Part shown: piece by piece, positions 9,406-21,221 of the stretch
Layout: each line of letters begins with the position of its first letter
How positions within the stretch are numbered: position 1 is the first letter of the stretch
DNA from: Streptomyces djakartensis
GTDB taxonomy: Bacteria > Actinomycetota > Actinomycetes > Streptomycetales > Streptomycetaceae
Length of the DNA: 64,000 nucleotides
Assembly: GCF_014651075.1 (NCBI RefSeq)
Contig: NZ_BMWE01000003.1
Coordinates: 310,001 to 374,000, forward strand
Direction of reading: 5' to 3'
The notes under the pieces: model-generated
The model's database searches: none
The model's input: only the letters and a program-made list of their open reading frames with translations
Told to the model about the DNA's origin: nothing
Translations under genes and position numbers: made by a program

Positions 9406-10007
9406 TCGCCTTCGTCAACGGCACAGTGGCCGCACTCGCTCCGGACGCCGCGGTCGTCGAGGTCGGCGGCGTCGGCATGGCCGTCCAGTGCACACCGAAC
9501 ACCCTGTCCACGCTCCGCGTGGGCCGGCCCGCCAAACTGCACACCTCCCTGGTCGTACGGGAGGACTCCCTGACCCTGTACGGATTCGCCGACGACGACG
9601 AGCGACAGGTCTTCGAGCTGCTCCAGACCGCGAGCGGCGTGGGGCCGAGACTCGCCCAGGCGATGCTCGCCGTGCACAGCCCCGACGCCCTGCGCCGAGC
9701 CGTCGCCACAGCCGACGAGAAGGCGCTCACCGCCGTCCCCGGCATCGGCAAGAAGGGCGCCCAGAAGCTGCTCCTGGAGCTGAAGGACCGGCTCGGCGAG
9801 CCGGTCGGCGCGCCCGCCGTCGGCGCACCCGCCAGCACCGGGTGGCGCGACCAGCTGCACGCCGCCCTGATCGGCCTCGGATACGCGACCCGGGAGGCCG
9901 ACGAGGCCGTGACCGCCGTGGCCCCGCAGGCCGAGGCCGCCGAGGGCGCGCCCCAGGTGGGCCAGCTGCTGAAGGCGGCCCTGCAGACCCTGAACCGCGC
10001 CCGCTGA
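9402..10007 (+). CDS. ruvA: Holliday junction DNA helicase subunit RuvA
   Basis: The 201-aa junction-binding subunit that loads RuvB. It has the N-terminal OB domain ([12 protein letters not shown]), tandem helix-hairpin-helix motifs ([13 protein letters not shown] and [13 protein letters not shown]), and a C-terminal helical domain that contacts RuvB. The ATG overlaps the ruvC stop by 4 nt. ruvB follows after 24 nt. All features are standard for the family. Confidence 0.97.
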   Translation: MIAFVNGTVAALAPDAAVVEVGGVGMAVQCTPNTLSTLRVGRPAKLHTSLVVREDSLTLYGFADDDERQVFELLQTASGVGPRLAQAMLAVHSPDALRRAVATADEKALTAVPGIGKKGAQKLLLELKDRLGEPVGAPAVGAPASTGWRDQLHAALIGLGYATREADEAVTAVAPQAEAAEGAPQVGQLLKAALQTLNRAR

Positions 10008-10031
10008 TCCACGACCCCCTGAGGCACTTCT

Positions 10032-11102
10032 ATGAACTGGGACGACACGACCGACACCTCCGCCGGCGAGCGGCTGGTGGGCCCTGTCGCCGACGGTGAG
10101 GACCAGGCCGTCGAGGCCGCCCTGCGCCCCAAGGACCTGGACGAGTTCATCGGCCAGGAGAAGGTCCGCGAGCAGCTCGACCTCGTCCTGCGCGCCGCAC
10201 GCGCGCGTGGCGCCACCGCCGACCATGTGCTGCTCTCCGGTGCCCCCGGACTCGGCAAGACCACCCTGTCGATGATCATCGCGGCCGAGATGGGCGCCCC
10301 CATCCGCATCACCTCGGGCCCCGCCATCCAGCACGCCGGCGACCTCGCCGCGATCCTCTCCTCCCTCCAGGAGGGCGAGGTGCTCTTCCTCGACGAGATC
10401 CACCGCATGTCCCGGCCCGCCGAGGAGATGCTGTACATGGCGATGGAGGACTTCCGGGTCGACGTCATCGTCGGCAAGGGCCCGGGCGCCACCGCCATCC
10501 CGCTGGAGCTGCCCCCGTTCACCCTGGTCGGCGCCACCACGCGCGCGGGGCTGCTGCCGCCGCCGCTGCGCGACCGCTTCGGCTTCACCGCCCACATGGA
10601 GTTCTACGAACCGGCCGAACTGGAGCGGGTCATCCACCGCTCCGCGAACCTCCTCGAGGTCGAGATCGAGCCGGACGGCGCCGCCGAGATCGCCGGCCGC
10701 TCCCGCGGCACGCCCCGCATCGCCAACCGGCTGCTGCGCCGCGTCCGGGACTACGCGCAGGTCAAGGCCGACGGGCTGATCACCAAGGACATCGCGGCGG
10801 CCGCCCTCGCCGTCTACGAGGTGGACGCCCGCGGCCTCGACCGCCTCGACCGAGGCGTGCTCGAAGCCCTGCTCAAGCTGTTCGGCGGCGGTCCGGTCGG
10901 CCTGTCCACGCTCGCCGTCGCGGTGGGGGAGGAGCGTGAGACGGTGGAAGAGGTCGCCGAGCCCTTCCTGGTACGGGAGGGACTGCTGGCCCGAACCCCG
11001 CGCGGCCGGGTCGCCACCCCCGCCGCGTGGGCGCATCTCGGCCTCACCCCGCCCCGCTCCCAGACCGCGGGAAACGGACAACAGGATCTGTTCGGGGCGT
11101 GA
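10032..11102 (+). CDS. ruvB: Holliday junction DNA helicase RuvB
   Basis: The 356-aa AAA+ motor that drives branch migration with RuvA. Walker A is GAPGLGKTT, Walker B is LFLDEIHRM, and sensor 1 is the GATTRAG segment. A winged-helix domain forms the C-terminus (about 270-340). It follows ruvA and completes the ruvCAB operon. The next gene, yajC, starts 185 nt later, so the operon may end here although I see no strong hairpin. Confidence 0.97.
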   Translation: MNWDDTTDTSAGERLVGPVADGEDQAVEAALRPKDLDEFIGQEKVREQLDLVLRAARARGATADHVLLSGAPGLGKTTLSMIIAAEMGAPIRITSGPAIQHAGDLAAILSSLQEGEVLFLDEIHRMSRPAEEMLYMAMEDFRVDVIVGKGPGATAIPLELPPFTLVGATTRAGLLPPPLRDRFGFTAHMEFYEPAELERVIHRSANLLEVEIEPDGAAEIAGRSRGTPRIANRLLRRVRDYAQVKADGLITKDIAAAALAVYEVDARGLDRLDRGVLEALLKLFGGGPVGLSTLAVAVGEERETVEEVAEPFLVREGLLARTPRGRVATPAAWAHLGLTPPRSQTAGNGQQDLFGA

Positions 11103-11287
11103 CGCCGCCATCACGCCTCCGGGACGGCGAGGCCAGTGGCCGGAGCAGGAACCCCGGTGCCATGCTGAGCGTTGTTCCATGCGCGCGGACTCGCTTAGAC
11201 TCCGCCGATGCCGCCTTTGTCGGCGGCGTACACACCCCCAACCATCTGGCCGCTCACAGCGCGGTCGTGTGAAGGAAGTACCGACCC

Positions 11288-11785
11288 GTGAGTCTCCTGA
11301 CCCTCCTCCCGTTCATCGTGCTCATCGGGGCCATGTTCCTGATGACCCGGTCGGCCAAGAAGAAGCAGCAGCAGGCCGTGGAGATGCGGAACCAAATGCA
11401 GCCCGGCAGCGGTGTCCGCACCATCGGGGGCATGTACGCCACGGTCAAGGAGGTGAACGAGGACACCGTCCTCGTCGACGCCGGCCCGGGCGTCGAGCTC
11501 CTCTTCGCCAAGAACGCGATCGGTGCCGTCCTCACCGACGACGAGTACAACCGCATCGTGCACGGCATCGAGCACGACCTGAAGTCCGACGCCGACCTCG
11601 TCCCGGACGACGCCTCCTCCCTCACCGAGACCGGCGCCCCCGCCGCCGACGCCACCGCTGACGACAAGGCCGTCGACCTCGGCAAGAAGGACGCGGCCGA
11701 CGAGCCCGCCGACGACGCTCCGGCCGGCGAGGCGAAGACGGACGAAGAGCCGAAGAAGACCGACGGCGACTCCGAGGCGAAGTAG
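11288..11785 (+). CDS. yajC: YajC, Sec translocase accessory subunit
   Basis: A 165-aa membrane protein that binds SecDF next to SecYEG. A single transmembrane helix (LLPFIVLIGAMFLM) occupies residues 5-20, followed by a basic KKKQQQ stretch and the conserved GSGVRTIGGMYATV core. The C-terminal 60 residues are acidic and Ala/Asp-rich, a common actinobacterial extension. GTG start with GAAGGA upstream. It lies directly ahead of secD with a long hairpin in between. Confidence 0.93.
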   Translation: MSLLTLLPFIVLIGAMFLMTRSAKKKQQQAVEMRNQMQPGSGVRTIGGMYATVKEVNEDTVLVDAGPGVELLFAKNAIGAVLTDDEYNRIVHGIEHDLKSDADLVPDDASSLTETGAPAADATADDKAVDLGKKDAADEPADDAPAGEAKTDEEPKKTDGDSEAK

Positions 11786-11786
11786 T

Positions 11787-11831
11787 CGTGTCCCGGGGTG
11801 CGCGGGTCCTGCCCGCGCGCCCCGGGACACG
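11787..11831 (+). terminator. 20-bp hairpin between yajC and secD
   Basis: Arms of 20 nt pair with a single G.U wobble around a TCCTG loop, starting 2 nt after the yajC stop. It may terminate or attenuate transcription before secD. Confidence 0.75.
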
Positions 11832-11916
11832 CCCAGCTCGCACGGAATCCCGACATTAGTCATGGCCGCCCGTCCGCCGATCCGGAGCGAGGCGGCCCGA
11901 GAGGGAGTACGAGAAG

Positions 11917-13680
11917 GTGGCCACACCTAAAAAGGGCCGGAACGCGAGCGCCCAGAGCAAGCCGGGGCGCTCGCTGGCCCTGATCCTGATCGCCATCGCG
12001 GCGCTCACCGGTGGAATGTTCGCCTCGGGGCACACCACCCCGCGTCTCGGCATCGACCTGGCCGGCGGCACGAGCATCACGCTCCGCGCGGTCCCGGAGG
12101 CCGGCAACGAGTCGGCGATCAACAAGACCAACATGGACACGGCCGTCTCCATCATGGAACGCCGTGTCAACGGTCTGGGCGTTCAGGAGGCCGAGGTCCA
12201 GACGCAGGGCCGCGACAACATCATCGTCAACATCCCCAAGGGGACGAACTCCGAGCAGGCCCGTAAGCAGGTCGGCACCACCGCCAAGCTCTACTTCCGT
12301 CCGGTCATCGCCACCGAGGTCTCCGGCGGCGGCGCGGCCAAACCCTCGCCCAGCCCCACCGGAAGCCCCACGGGCAAGCCGTCCGGCAAGGCCACCGAGA
12401 GGCCCGAGGTCACGGACAAGGGTTCCGCGTCTCCGTCCGCCTCTCCCACCACGCAGGGCCGTGCGGTCACCGACGCGCTGAAGGCCTCCCCGACGCCGTC
12501 CGCGAGCGCCTCGGACCAGGCGAAGGCCAGCCCTTCCGCCTCCGCGAGCGGCGGTACCGGCGCCGACGACCCGGGCAAGCTCCAGGAGCGGTACGCGAAG
12601 CTCGACTGCACGGACCCGAAGACCCGCTCCTCCGTCGGCGACGGCGTCAAGGCCTCCCAGTCCACCCTGGCCTGCGGCAAGAACTCGGGTGGCCAGTGGC
12701 AGAAGTACATCCTCGGCCCGGCCGAGGTCGACGGCACCGACGTCGACAAGGCCCAGGCCACCCTGAACACCCAGACGGGCGCCGGCTGGACGGTCCAGAT
12801 GGACTTCACCAATGGTGGCGCCAAGAAGTTCGGCGCCATCACCGGCAAGCTGGCCCAGAACCAGCCGCCGCAGAACCAGTTCGCGATCGTCCTGGACGGC
12901 GACGTGGTCTCCGACCCGTCCGTCAGGCAGGCTCTGACCGGTGGCAACGCCGAGATCTCCGGCAACTTCACCCAGCAGTCCGCTCAGGAGCTGGCCAACA
13001 TGCTGTCGTACGGCGCGCTGCCCCTGACCTTCAAGGTCGACAGCATGAATACCGTGACCGCCGCACTGGGCGGTGACCAGTTGCAGGCGGGCCTGATCGC
13101 CGGCGCCATCGGCCTCGCGCTGGTCGTCATCTACCTCCTGCTCTACTACCGCGGCCTGTCGTTCATCGCGATCCTCTCTTTGCTGGTCTCCGCCGCCCTC
13201 ACCTACACGCTCATGTCGTTGCTCGGCCCGGCCATCGGCTTCGCGCTGAACCTGCCGGCCGTGTGCGGTGCCATCGTCGCCATCGGCATCACGGCGGACT
13301 CGTTCATCGTCTACTTCGAACGCGTCCGCGACGAGATCCGCGAGGGTCGCTCGCTGCGTCCCGCCGTCGAGCGGGCCTGGCCACGCGCCCGGCGCACCAT
13401 CCTGGTCTCCGACTTCGTGTCGTTCCTCGCCGCCGCGGTGCTGTTCATCGTCACCGTCGGCAAGGTGCAGGGCTTCGCGTTCACGCTCGGCCTGACCACC
13501 CTGCTCGACGTGGTCGTCGTGTTCCTCTTCACCAAGCCGCTGCTCACGCTGATGGCCCGCCGCCCGTTCTTCGCGAACGGCCACAAGTGGTCCGGCCTCG
13601 ACCCGAAGAGCCTGGGTGCCCAACCGCCGCTGCGCCGCACCCGCCGTCCCTCCGCCCCCATCGAGACGAAGGAGGCGTGA
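11917..13680 (+). CDS. secD: protein translocase subunit SecD
   Basis: A 587-aa inner-membrane protein that uses the proton gradient to pull exported proteins through SecYEG. The N-terminal helix (about 12-32) is followed by the periplasmic P1 domain with LGIDLAGGTSITL. The other transmembrane helices lie between about 385 and 570. The P1 region carries a Pro/Ser/Thr/Ala-rich low-complexity insert at about 135-215, absent from E. coli SecD. GTG start with GAGAAGG close upstream. secF begins 1 nt after the stop. Confidence 0.96.
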   Translation: MATPKKGRNASAQSKPGRSLALILIAIAALTGGMFASGHTTPRLGIDLAGGTSITLRAVPEAGNESAINKTNMDTAVSIMERRVNGLGVQEAEVQTQGRDNIIVNIPKGTNSEQARKQVGTTAKLYFRPVIATEVSGGGAAKPSPSPTGSPTGKPSGKATERPEVTDKGSASPSASPTTQGRAVTDALKASPTPSASASDQAKASPSASASGGTGADDPGKLQERYAKLDCTDPKTRSSVGDGVKASQSTLACGKNSGGQWQKYILGPAEVDGTDVDKAQATLNTQTGAGWTVQMDFTNGGAKKFGAITGKLAQNQPPQNQFAIVLDGDVVSDPSVRQALTGGNAEISGNFTQQSAQELANMLSYGALPLTFKVDSMNTVTAALGGDQLQAGLIAGAIGLALVVIYLLLYYRGLSFIAILSLLVSAALTYTLMSLLGPAIGFALNLPAVCGAIVAIGITADSFIVYFERVRDEIREGRSLRPAVERAWPRARRTILVSDFVSFLAAAVLFIVTVGKVQGFAFTLGLTTLLDVVVVFLFTKPLLTLMARRPFFANGHKWSGLDPKSLGAQPPLRRTRRPSAPIETKEA

Positions 13681-13681
13681 G

Positions 13682-14791
13682 ATGTCGAAACTCGGCACCC
13701 TCGGCGCCCGGCTGCACCGCGGTGAGATCGGCTACGACTTCGTCAAGAACCGCAGGATCTGGTACGGCCTGTCCATCCTGATCACCATCACGGCCATCGT
13801 CGGCCTGGCGGTCCGCGGCCTGAACATGGGCATCGAGTTCCAGGGCGGCGCCGTCTTCAACACCCCCAAGAACACCAGTGTCTCGGTGCTGAAGGCGGAG
13901 GAGTACGCGGAAGAGGCCTCCGGTCACGACGCGATCGTCCAGAAGCTCGGTGACGGCAGCCTGCGCATCCAGGTCGCCGGCATCGACACCGGCGCGGCGA
14001 GCAAGATCAAGGCCAGCCTCGCCGACGACTTCGAGATCGACCCGGAGCAGATCAACGCGGAACTGGTCGGCCCCAGCTGGGGTGAGCAGATCGCGAACAA
14101 GGCCTGGCAGGGCCTGGGCATCTTCATGGTGCTCGTGGTCATCTACCTGGCGATCGCCTTCGAGTGGCGCATGGCGGTGGCCGCGTTCGTCGCCCTGATC
14201 CACGACATCACCATCACGGTCGGCATCTACGCCCTCGTCGGCTTCGAGGTCACACCGGGCACGGTGATCGGTCTGCTGACCATCCTCGGCTACTCGCTCT
14301 ACGACACGGTCGTGGTGTTCGACAGCCTCAAGGAACAGACCAAGGACATCACCAAGCAGACCCGCTGGACCTACAGCGACGTCGCCAACCGCTCGATCAA
14401 CAGCACCCTGGTCCGTTCCATCAACACCACGGTGGTCGCGCTGCTGCCGGTCGCGGGCCTGCTGTTCATCGGCGGCGGTGTCCTCGGCGCGGGCATGCTG
14501 AACGACATCTCCCTGTCGCTGTTCGTCGGCCTCGCCGCCGGTGCGTACTCCTCGATCTTCATCGCCACGCCGCTCGTCGCCGACCTCAAGGAACGCGAGC
14601 CGCAGATGAAGGCCCTGAAGAAGCGCGTCCTGGCCAAGCGGGCCCAGCAGGAGGAGACCTCACGGCCGGAGGCCGCCGACGAGGCGTACGCCGGCGAGCC
14701 GGGGGACGCCGCGGCCGCGGTCGTCGGCCCCCGCAACCAGCCCGCGTCCCGCAGCCGAGGCCGCGGCCGACCCTCGGGGAAGCGCCGATGA
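13682..14791 (+). CDS. secF: protein translocase subunit SecF
   Basis: A 369-aa partner of SecD with six transmembrane helices and one large outer domain. Signature segments are LNMGIEFQGGAVF at the start of the outer domain and GYSLYDTVVVFDSLKE in the membrane half. GAAGGAGG just before ATG 13682 confirms the start, and the longer frame to 13616 only overlaps secD. The C-terminal 60 residues are charged and cytoplasmic. The stop overlaps the apt start (ATGA), linking protein export and purine salvage on one message. Confidence 0.96.
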   Translation: MSKLGTLGARLHRGEIGYDFVKNRRIWYGLSILITITAIVGLAVRGLNMGIEFQGGAVFNTPKNTSVSVLKAEEYAEEASGHDAIVQKLGDGSLRIQVAGIDTGAASKIKASLADDFEIDPEQINAELVGPSWGEQIANKAWQGLGIFMVLVVIYLAIAFEWRMAVAAFVALIHDITITVGIYALVGFEVTPGTVIGLLTILGYSLYDTVVVFDSLKEQTKDITKQTRWTYSDVANRSINSTLVRSINTTVVALLPVAGLLFIGGGVLGAGMLNDISLSLFVGLAAGAYSSIFIATPLVADLKEREPQMKALKKRVLAKRAQQEETSRPEAADEAYAGEPGDAAAAVVGPRNQPASRSRGRGRPSGKRR

Positions 14792-15327
14792 CCGACATCA
14801 AGGAGCTGCTGCTCAGCCGCATCAGGGACGTGGCGGACTACCCGGAGCCGGGCGTGATGTTCAAGGACATCACCCCGCTCCTGGCGGACCCGGCGGCCTT
14901 CACCGCGCTCACCGACGCCCTCGCCGAGATCGCCGACCGCACCGGCGCCACCAAGGTCGTCGGGCTGGAGGCCCGGGGCTTCATCCTCGGCGCCCCCGTC
15001 GCCGTCCGCGCCGGCCTCGGCTTCATCCCCGTACGCAAGGCGGGCAAGCTCCCCGGAGCCACCCTCGCCCAGGCCTACGACCTGGAGTACGGCTCGGCGG
15101 AGATCGAGGTGCACGCCGAGGACCTGACCGCCGGCGACCGCGTCCTGATCGTCGACGACGTCCTCGCCACCGGCGGCACCGCCGAGGCCTCGGCCCAGCT
15201 CATCCGCCGGGCCGGCGCCGAGGTCGCCGGTCTCGCCGTCCTCATGGAACTCGGCTTCCTGAACGGCCGGACCCGCCTGGAGCCGGCCCTGAACGGAGCC
15301 CCGCTGGAGGCACTGCTCACGGTCTAG
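14788..15327 (+). CDS. apt: adenine phosphoribosyltransferase
   Basis: A 179-aa cytoplasmic enzyme converting adenine and PRPP to AMP. The PRPP-binding signature VLIVDDVLATGGTA is at about 119-132, and the flexible-loop region KAGKLPGA precedes it. The family N-terminus YPEPGVMFKDITPLL is clear. The ATG overlaps secF by 4 nt and relA follows 194 nt downstream. The apt-relA neighbourhood is the classic Streptomyces arrangement. Confidence 0.96.
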   Translation: MTDIKELLLSRIRDVADYPEPGVMFKDITPLLADPAAFTALTDALAEIADRTGATKVVGLEARGFILGAPVAVRAGLGFIPVRKAGKLPGATLAQAYDLEYGSAEIEVHAEDLTAGDRVLIVDDVLATGGTAEASAQLIRRAGAEVAGLAVLMELGFLNGRTRLEPALNGAPLEALLTV

Positions 15328-15368
15328 AAGGCCCACGGCAGCCCGGTGGACACCGGCACGGCACCGCG

Positions 15369-15401
15369 GAGGCGGACCCGGAGGAATCCGGCGTCCGCCT
15401 C
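15369..15401 (+). terminator. hairpin after apt
   Basis: A stem of 9 bp (GAGGCGGAC), a single bulged C, then 5 bp more around a GGAA loop. It lies 41 nt after apt and probably separates it from relA. Confidence 0.6.
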
Positions 15402-15521
15402 TCGCGTTTCCCGGGTAGACGGTCCTCACATCGGCTCGAAGGCGATCCCTGGCCTCAGGATCGCTACCATGGGGTCTCCGGAGCCTGACCGGGGGACCCG
15501 GATCGCGCACGAGGAGCCCTC

Positions 15522-18041
<2,520 letters not shown>

Positions 18042-18062
18042 CCGGCCGTAGCGCCCACGGAC

Positions 18063-18101
18063 AAGGGGGCTCCCGTACGCCGCGCGTACGGGAGCCCCCT
18101 T
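18063..18101. terminator. bidirectional terminator between relA and DUF349 gene
   Basis: A perfect 18-bp inverted repeat with a 3-nt loop. The outer AA and TT give a short U run in either direction, and the genes converge here. Confidence 0.9.
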
Positions 18102-18114
18102 TCCGTAAGGCCGA

Positions 18115-19344
18115 TCAGCCTCCGAATTCCTGCAGACCCTTCAGAGCCTGGTCCAGCAGCGCCTGCCGGCCCTCGAGCTCACGCTCGAGCTTGTCGGCCC
18201 TGGCGTTGTTGCCCTGCGCGCGGGCCTGCTCGATCTGGCCCCTCAGCTTGTCCACGGCGGCCTGCAGCTGGCCGGTCAGACCCTCGGCACGCGCGCGTGC
18301 CTCCGGGTTCGTCCGGCGCCACTCGGCCTCCTCGGCCTCCTGGATGGCCCGCTCGACGGCGTGCATACGGCCCTCGACCTTCGGCCGGGCGTCGCGCGGC
18401 ACGTGACCGATGGCCTCCCAGCGCTCGTTCACGTTCCGGAACGCGGCACGGGCCGCCTTCAGGTCCGTGATCGGCAGGAGCTTCTCGGCCTCCTCGGCCA
18501 GCTCCTCCTTGAGCTTGAGGTTCTCCGCCTGCTCGGCGTCCCGCTCGGCGAAGACCGAGCTGCGCGCCGCGAAGAAGACGTCCTGGGCGCCGCGGAAGCG
18601 GTTCCACAGATCGTCCTCGTGCTCGCGCTGGGCACGGCCGGCGGCCTTCCACTCGGCCATCAGCTCGCGGTAGCGCGCGGCCGTCGCACCCCAGTCCGTC
18701 GAGTTCGACAGCGCCTCGGCCTCCGAGACCAGTCGCTCCTTGGTCCGCCTCGCCTCCTCGCGCTGCGCGTCCAGCTGCGCGAAGTGCTGCTTGCGCCGCT
18801 TGGAGAACGCCGACCGGGCGTGCGAGAACCGGTGCCACAGCTCGTCGTCGGACTTGCGGTCCAGCCGCGGCAGGCCCTTCCAGGTGTCCACCAGGGCCCG
18901 CAGCCGTTCACCGGCCGCCCGCCACTGGTCGGACCGCGACAGTTCCTCGGCCTCGGCGACCAGCGCCTCCTTGGCCTTGCGCGCCTCGTCGGACTGCCTC
19001 GCCCGCTGCGCCTTGCGCTCCTCGCGGCGCGCTTCCACCAGCTCGACGAGCTTGTCCAGCCGGACCCGCAGCGCGTCCAGGTCGCCCACCACGTGGTGCG
19101 CGTCGACCTGCTCGCGGATGTGGTCGATCGCGGCCTGGGCGTCCTTCGCGGACAGGTCGGTGGTCTTCACTCGCTTCTCGAGGAGGCCGATCTCGACAAC
19201 CAGGCCCTCGTACTTGCGCTCGAAATAGGCCAGCGCCTCCTCGGGGGAGCCTGCCTGCCACGAACCGACGACCTGCTCGCCGTCGGCCGTACGCACGTAC
19301 ACGGTCCCCGTCTCGTCGACGCGGCCCCACGGGTCGCTGCTCAC
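18115..19344 (-). CDS. DUF349 domain protein
   Basis: A 409-aa acidic/basic helical protein with several DUF349 units of about 75 residues; motifs such as WRAAGERLRALVDTWKGL and DLWNRFRGAQDVFFAAR recur. The N-terminus SSDPWGRVDETGTVYVRT is typical of the actinobacterial form. I start at GTG 19344, which has GGAGGAGG 4 nt upstream; the longer frame to 19422 adds an unlikely leader. It is cytoplasmic and probably coiled-coil. Biochemical function is unknown to me. It converges with relA. Confidence 0.88.
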   Translation of the reverse strand: MSSDPWGRVDETGTVYVRTADGEQVVGSWQAGSPEEALAYFERKYEGLVVEIGLLEKRVKTTDLSAKDAQAAIDHIREQVDAHHVVGDLDALRVRLDKLVELVEARREERKAQRARQSDEARKAKEALVAEAEELSRSDQWRAAGERLRALVDTWKGLPRLDRKSDDELWHRFSHARSAFSKRRKQHFAQLDAQREEARRTKERLVSEAEALSNSTDWGATAARYRELMAEWKAAGRAQREHEDDLWNRFRGAQDVFFAARSSVFAERDAEQAENLKLKEELAEEAEKLLPITDLKAARAAFRNVNERWEAIGHVPRDARPKVEGRMHAVERAIQEAEEAEWRRTNPEARARAEGLTGQLQAAVDKLRGQIEQARAQGNNARADKLERELEGRQALLDQALKGLQEFGG

Positions 19345-19480
19345 AGCGCCTCCTCCACATGATGCCTGCGAGGGGCCTGAAGCTCCCCCGGGCATCGTCC
19401 ACAGTTTCGTCACGGCCAACATAGGCGACCGGCGGGGGGCGTGTCCGCATCCCGCGCGACCGAAATCAGGCAGTTGAGGA

Positions 19481-20326
19481 TCAGGATTTCGTGACCGTGG
19501 CCCTGTCGATCACTACCGTCGCGTTGGGCGCCGTGTTGCCCGTCTGCGGATCGGGAGCCTGCGCCCCCGCCTTGGCGATCTTCTTCAGGACCTTCATGCC
19601 CGCCTCGGACACCGTACCGAACGGTGTGTAGTCGGGCGGCAGCTGACTGTCCTGGTAAACCAGGAAGAACTGGCTGCCACCGGTGTTCCGGCCTTTCTTG
19701 GCCTGCGGGTTGTACTGGTTCGCCATCGCGACCGTGCCCGCCGGGTACACCCCGCCCTTGAGGCTCTTGTCCTTCAGGTTCTCGTCCGGGATCGTGTAGC
19801 CCGGTCCGCCCATGCCGGTGCCCTGCGGGTCACCGCACTGCAGCACGTAGATGCCCCGGTCGGTGAGCCGGTGGCACTTGCTGTGATCGAAGTAGCCTTT
19901 TCCGGCGAGGAAGTTGAACGAGTTGACCGTGTGCGGCGCCGCCGACGCCTTCAGGGCGATGTCTATCTCGCCGCAGGTCGTGTCCATCTTCATCGTGTAC
20001 TTCGCCGACTTGTCGATGGTCATAGCCGGTTCCTTCTTCCAGGTCTCCGACTTGACCTTGCCCGCGGCGGGCTTCTCGCACGGGTCCGGGGCCTTGCTGG
20101 GGGAGGCGCTCGGGGACACCTCCGCGCCCGCGTTCTCCTTCTTTCCGTCGTCCTCGAACGGCTTGGTCAGGAAGACCGTCACGGAGAGCACCACGACCAC
20201 GCCGAGGACCGAGGCGATCACGGAGTTCCGGATCCGGGCCTTGCGTCGCGTCTGGGTGCGTCGCTGCTGCTGCCGCAAGTACTTCTCACGGGCGAGCTGA
20301 CGCCGCCGCTGTTCCTGGCTGACCAC
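19481..20326 (-). CDS. membrane-anchored cyclophilin-type peptidyl-prolyl isomerase
   Basis: A 281-aa protein with a basic cytoplasmic tail (1-33), one transmembrane helix (SVIASVLGVVVVLSVTVFL, 35-53), a Ser/Pro linker, and an extracytoplasmic cyclophilin domain (about 105-275). Catalytic HR is kept in KCHRLTDRGIYVLQCGDP and the binding pocket in GGSQFFLVY. The loop normally carrying Trp and His is PPDYTPFG. GTG start with GAGGAGAG upstream. It probably folds exported proteins at the outer membrane face. It is divergent from the downstream hydrolase, with 167 nt between starts. Confidence 0.92.
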   Translation of the reverse strand: MVSQEQRRRQLAREKYLRQQQRRTQTRRKARIRNSVIASVLGVVVVLSVTVFLTKPFEDDGKKENAGAEVSPSASPSKAPDPCEKPAAGKVKSETWKKEPAMTIDKSAKYTMKMDTTCGEIDIALKASAAPHTVNSFNFLAGKGYFDHSKCHRLTDRGIYVLQCGDPQGTGMGGPGYTIPDENLKDKSLKGGVYPAGTVAMANQYNPQAKKGRNTGGSQFFLVYQDSQLPPDYTPFGTVSEAGMKVLKKIAKAGAQAPDPQTGNTAPNATVVIDRATVTKS

Positions 20327-20493
20327 CGGGTTCTCTCCTCATGCGTCGGATACGTCGACCGGTACGCGTGGGGCCTGTGCGCCGACCGCCTGCGTGTGCC
20401 CCGTACCGTATATGGGTTCGCTGAGGAATCGGCAGCGCCGGTAGGCTCTGTGGACAGCCGCAGCCGCCCGTATCGACACAACGAAGGACGATC

Positions 20494-21210
20494 GTGCTCA
20501 TTGCCGGGTTCCCCGCCGGGGCCTGGGGGACGAACTGCTATCTCGTCGCCCCCGCCGCCGGTGAGGAGTGCGTGATCATCGACCCCGGCCACCAGGCCGC
20601 CGACGGCGTCGCGGAGGCGATCGCCAAGCATCGGCTCAAGCCCGTCGCCGTCGTCCTCACCCACGGCCACATCGATCACGTGGCCTCGGTCGTCCCGGTG
20701 TGCGGCGCGCACGACGTGCCGGCCTGGATCCACCCCGACGACCGCTACATGATGAACGACCCCGCAAAGGGGATCGGCCGTGCCATCGGCATGCCGCTCC
20801 TGGGCGAGCTGACCGTGGGGGAGCCCGACGACGTCAGGGAACTTGCCGACGGCGCGAAGCTCGAGCTGGCCGGCCTGGAGCTGACCGTGGCGCACGCCCC
20901 GGGCCATACCAAGGGGTCGGTGACCTTCGGGATGCCCGAGGCGGCGGACATCCCGCCGATCCTGTTCTCGGGCGACCTGCTGTTCGCCGGCTCCATCGGA
21001 CGCACCGACCTGCCCGGCGGTGACATGGCCGAGTTGCTCGACTCGCTGGCCCGCGTGTGCCTGCCGCTCGACGACTCGACCGTGGTGCTGTCCGGCCACG
21101 GCCCCCAGACGACCATCGGCCAGGAGCGCGCCACCAACCCGTATCTGCGGCAGGTGGCGGCAGGCCGCCAAGGACACGGCGCCGCCGACGCTCCCCGACG
21201 AGGAATGTGA
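20494..21210 (+). CDS. MBL-fold metallo-hydrolase (glyoxalase II-like)
   Basis: A 238-aa metallo-beta-lactamase-fold enzyme. The two-metal site shows as THGHIDH (HxHxDH), a later HAPGHTKGS, an SGDLLF aspartate block, and LSGHGPQT. The start [17 protein letters not shown] is typical of the glyoxalase II-like actinobacterial group found beside hisS. GTG start with AAGGA upstream. hisS begins 12 nt later. The substrate cannot be read from the sequence; thioesters such as S-lactoyl mycothiol are only a guess. Confidence 0.88.
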   Translation: MLIAGFPAGAWGTNCYLVAPAAGEECVIIDPGHQAADGVAEAIAKHRLKPVAVVLTHGHIDHVASVVPVCGAHDVPAWIHPDDRYMMNDPAKGIGRAIGMPLLGELTVGEPDDVRELADGAKLELAGLELTVAHAPGHTKGSVTFGMPEAADIPPILFSGDLLFAGSIGRTDLPGGDMAELLDSLARVCLPLDDSTVVLSGHGPQTTIGQERATNPYLRQVAAGRQGHGAADAPRRGM

Positions 21211-21221
21211 CGAGACCTTCC

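Noticed and set aside
8811..11180. 789-aa minus-strand frame opposite ruvCAB
   Set aside because: The plus-strand ruv genes are complete and overlap correctly; the antisense product has no domain.
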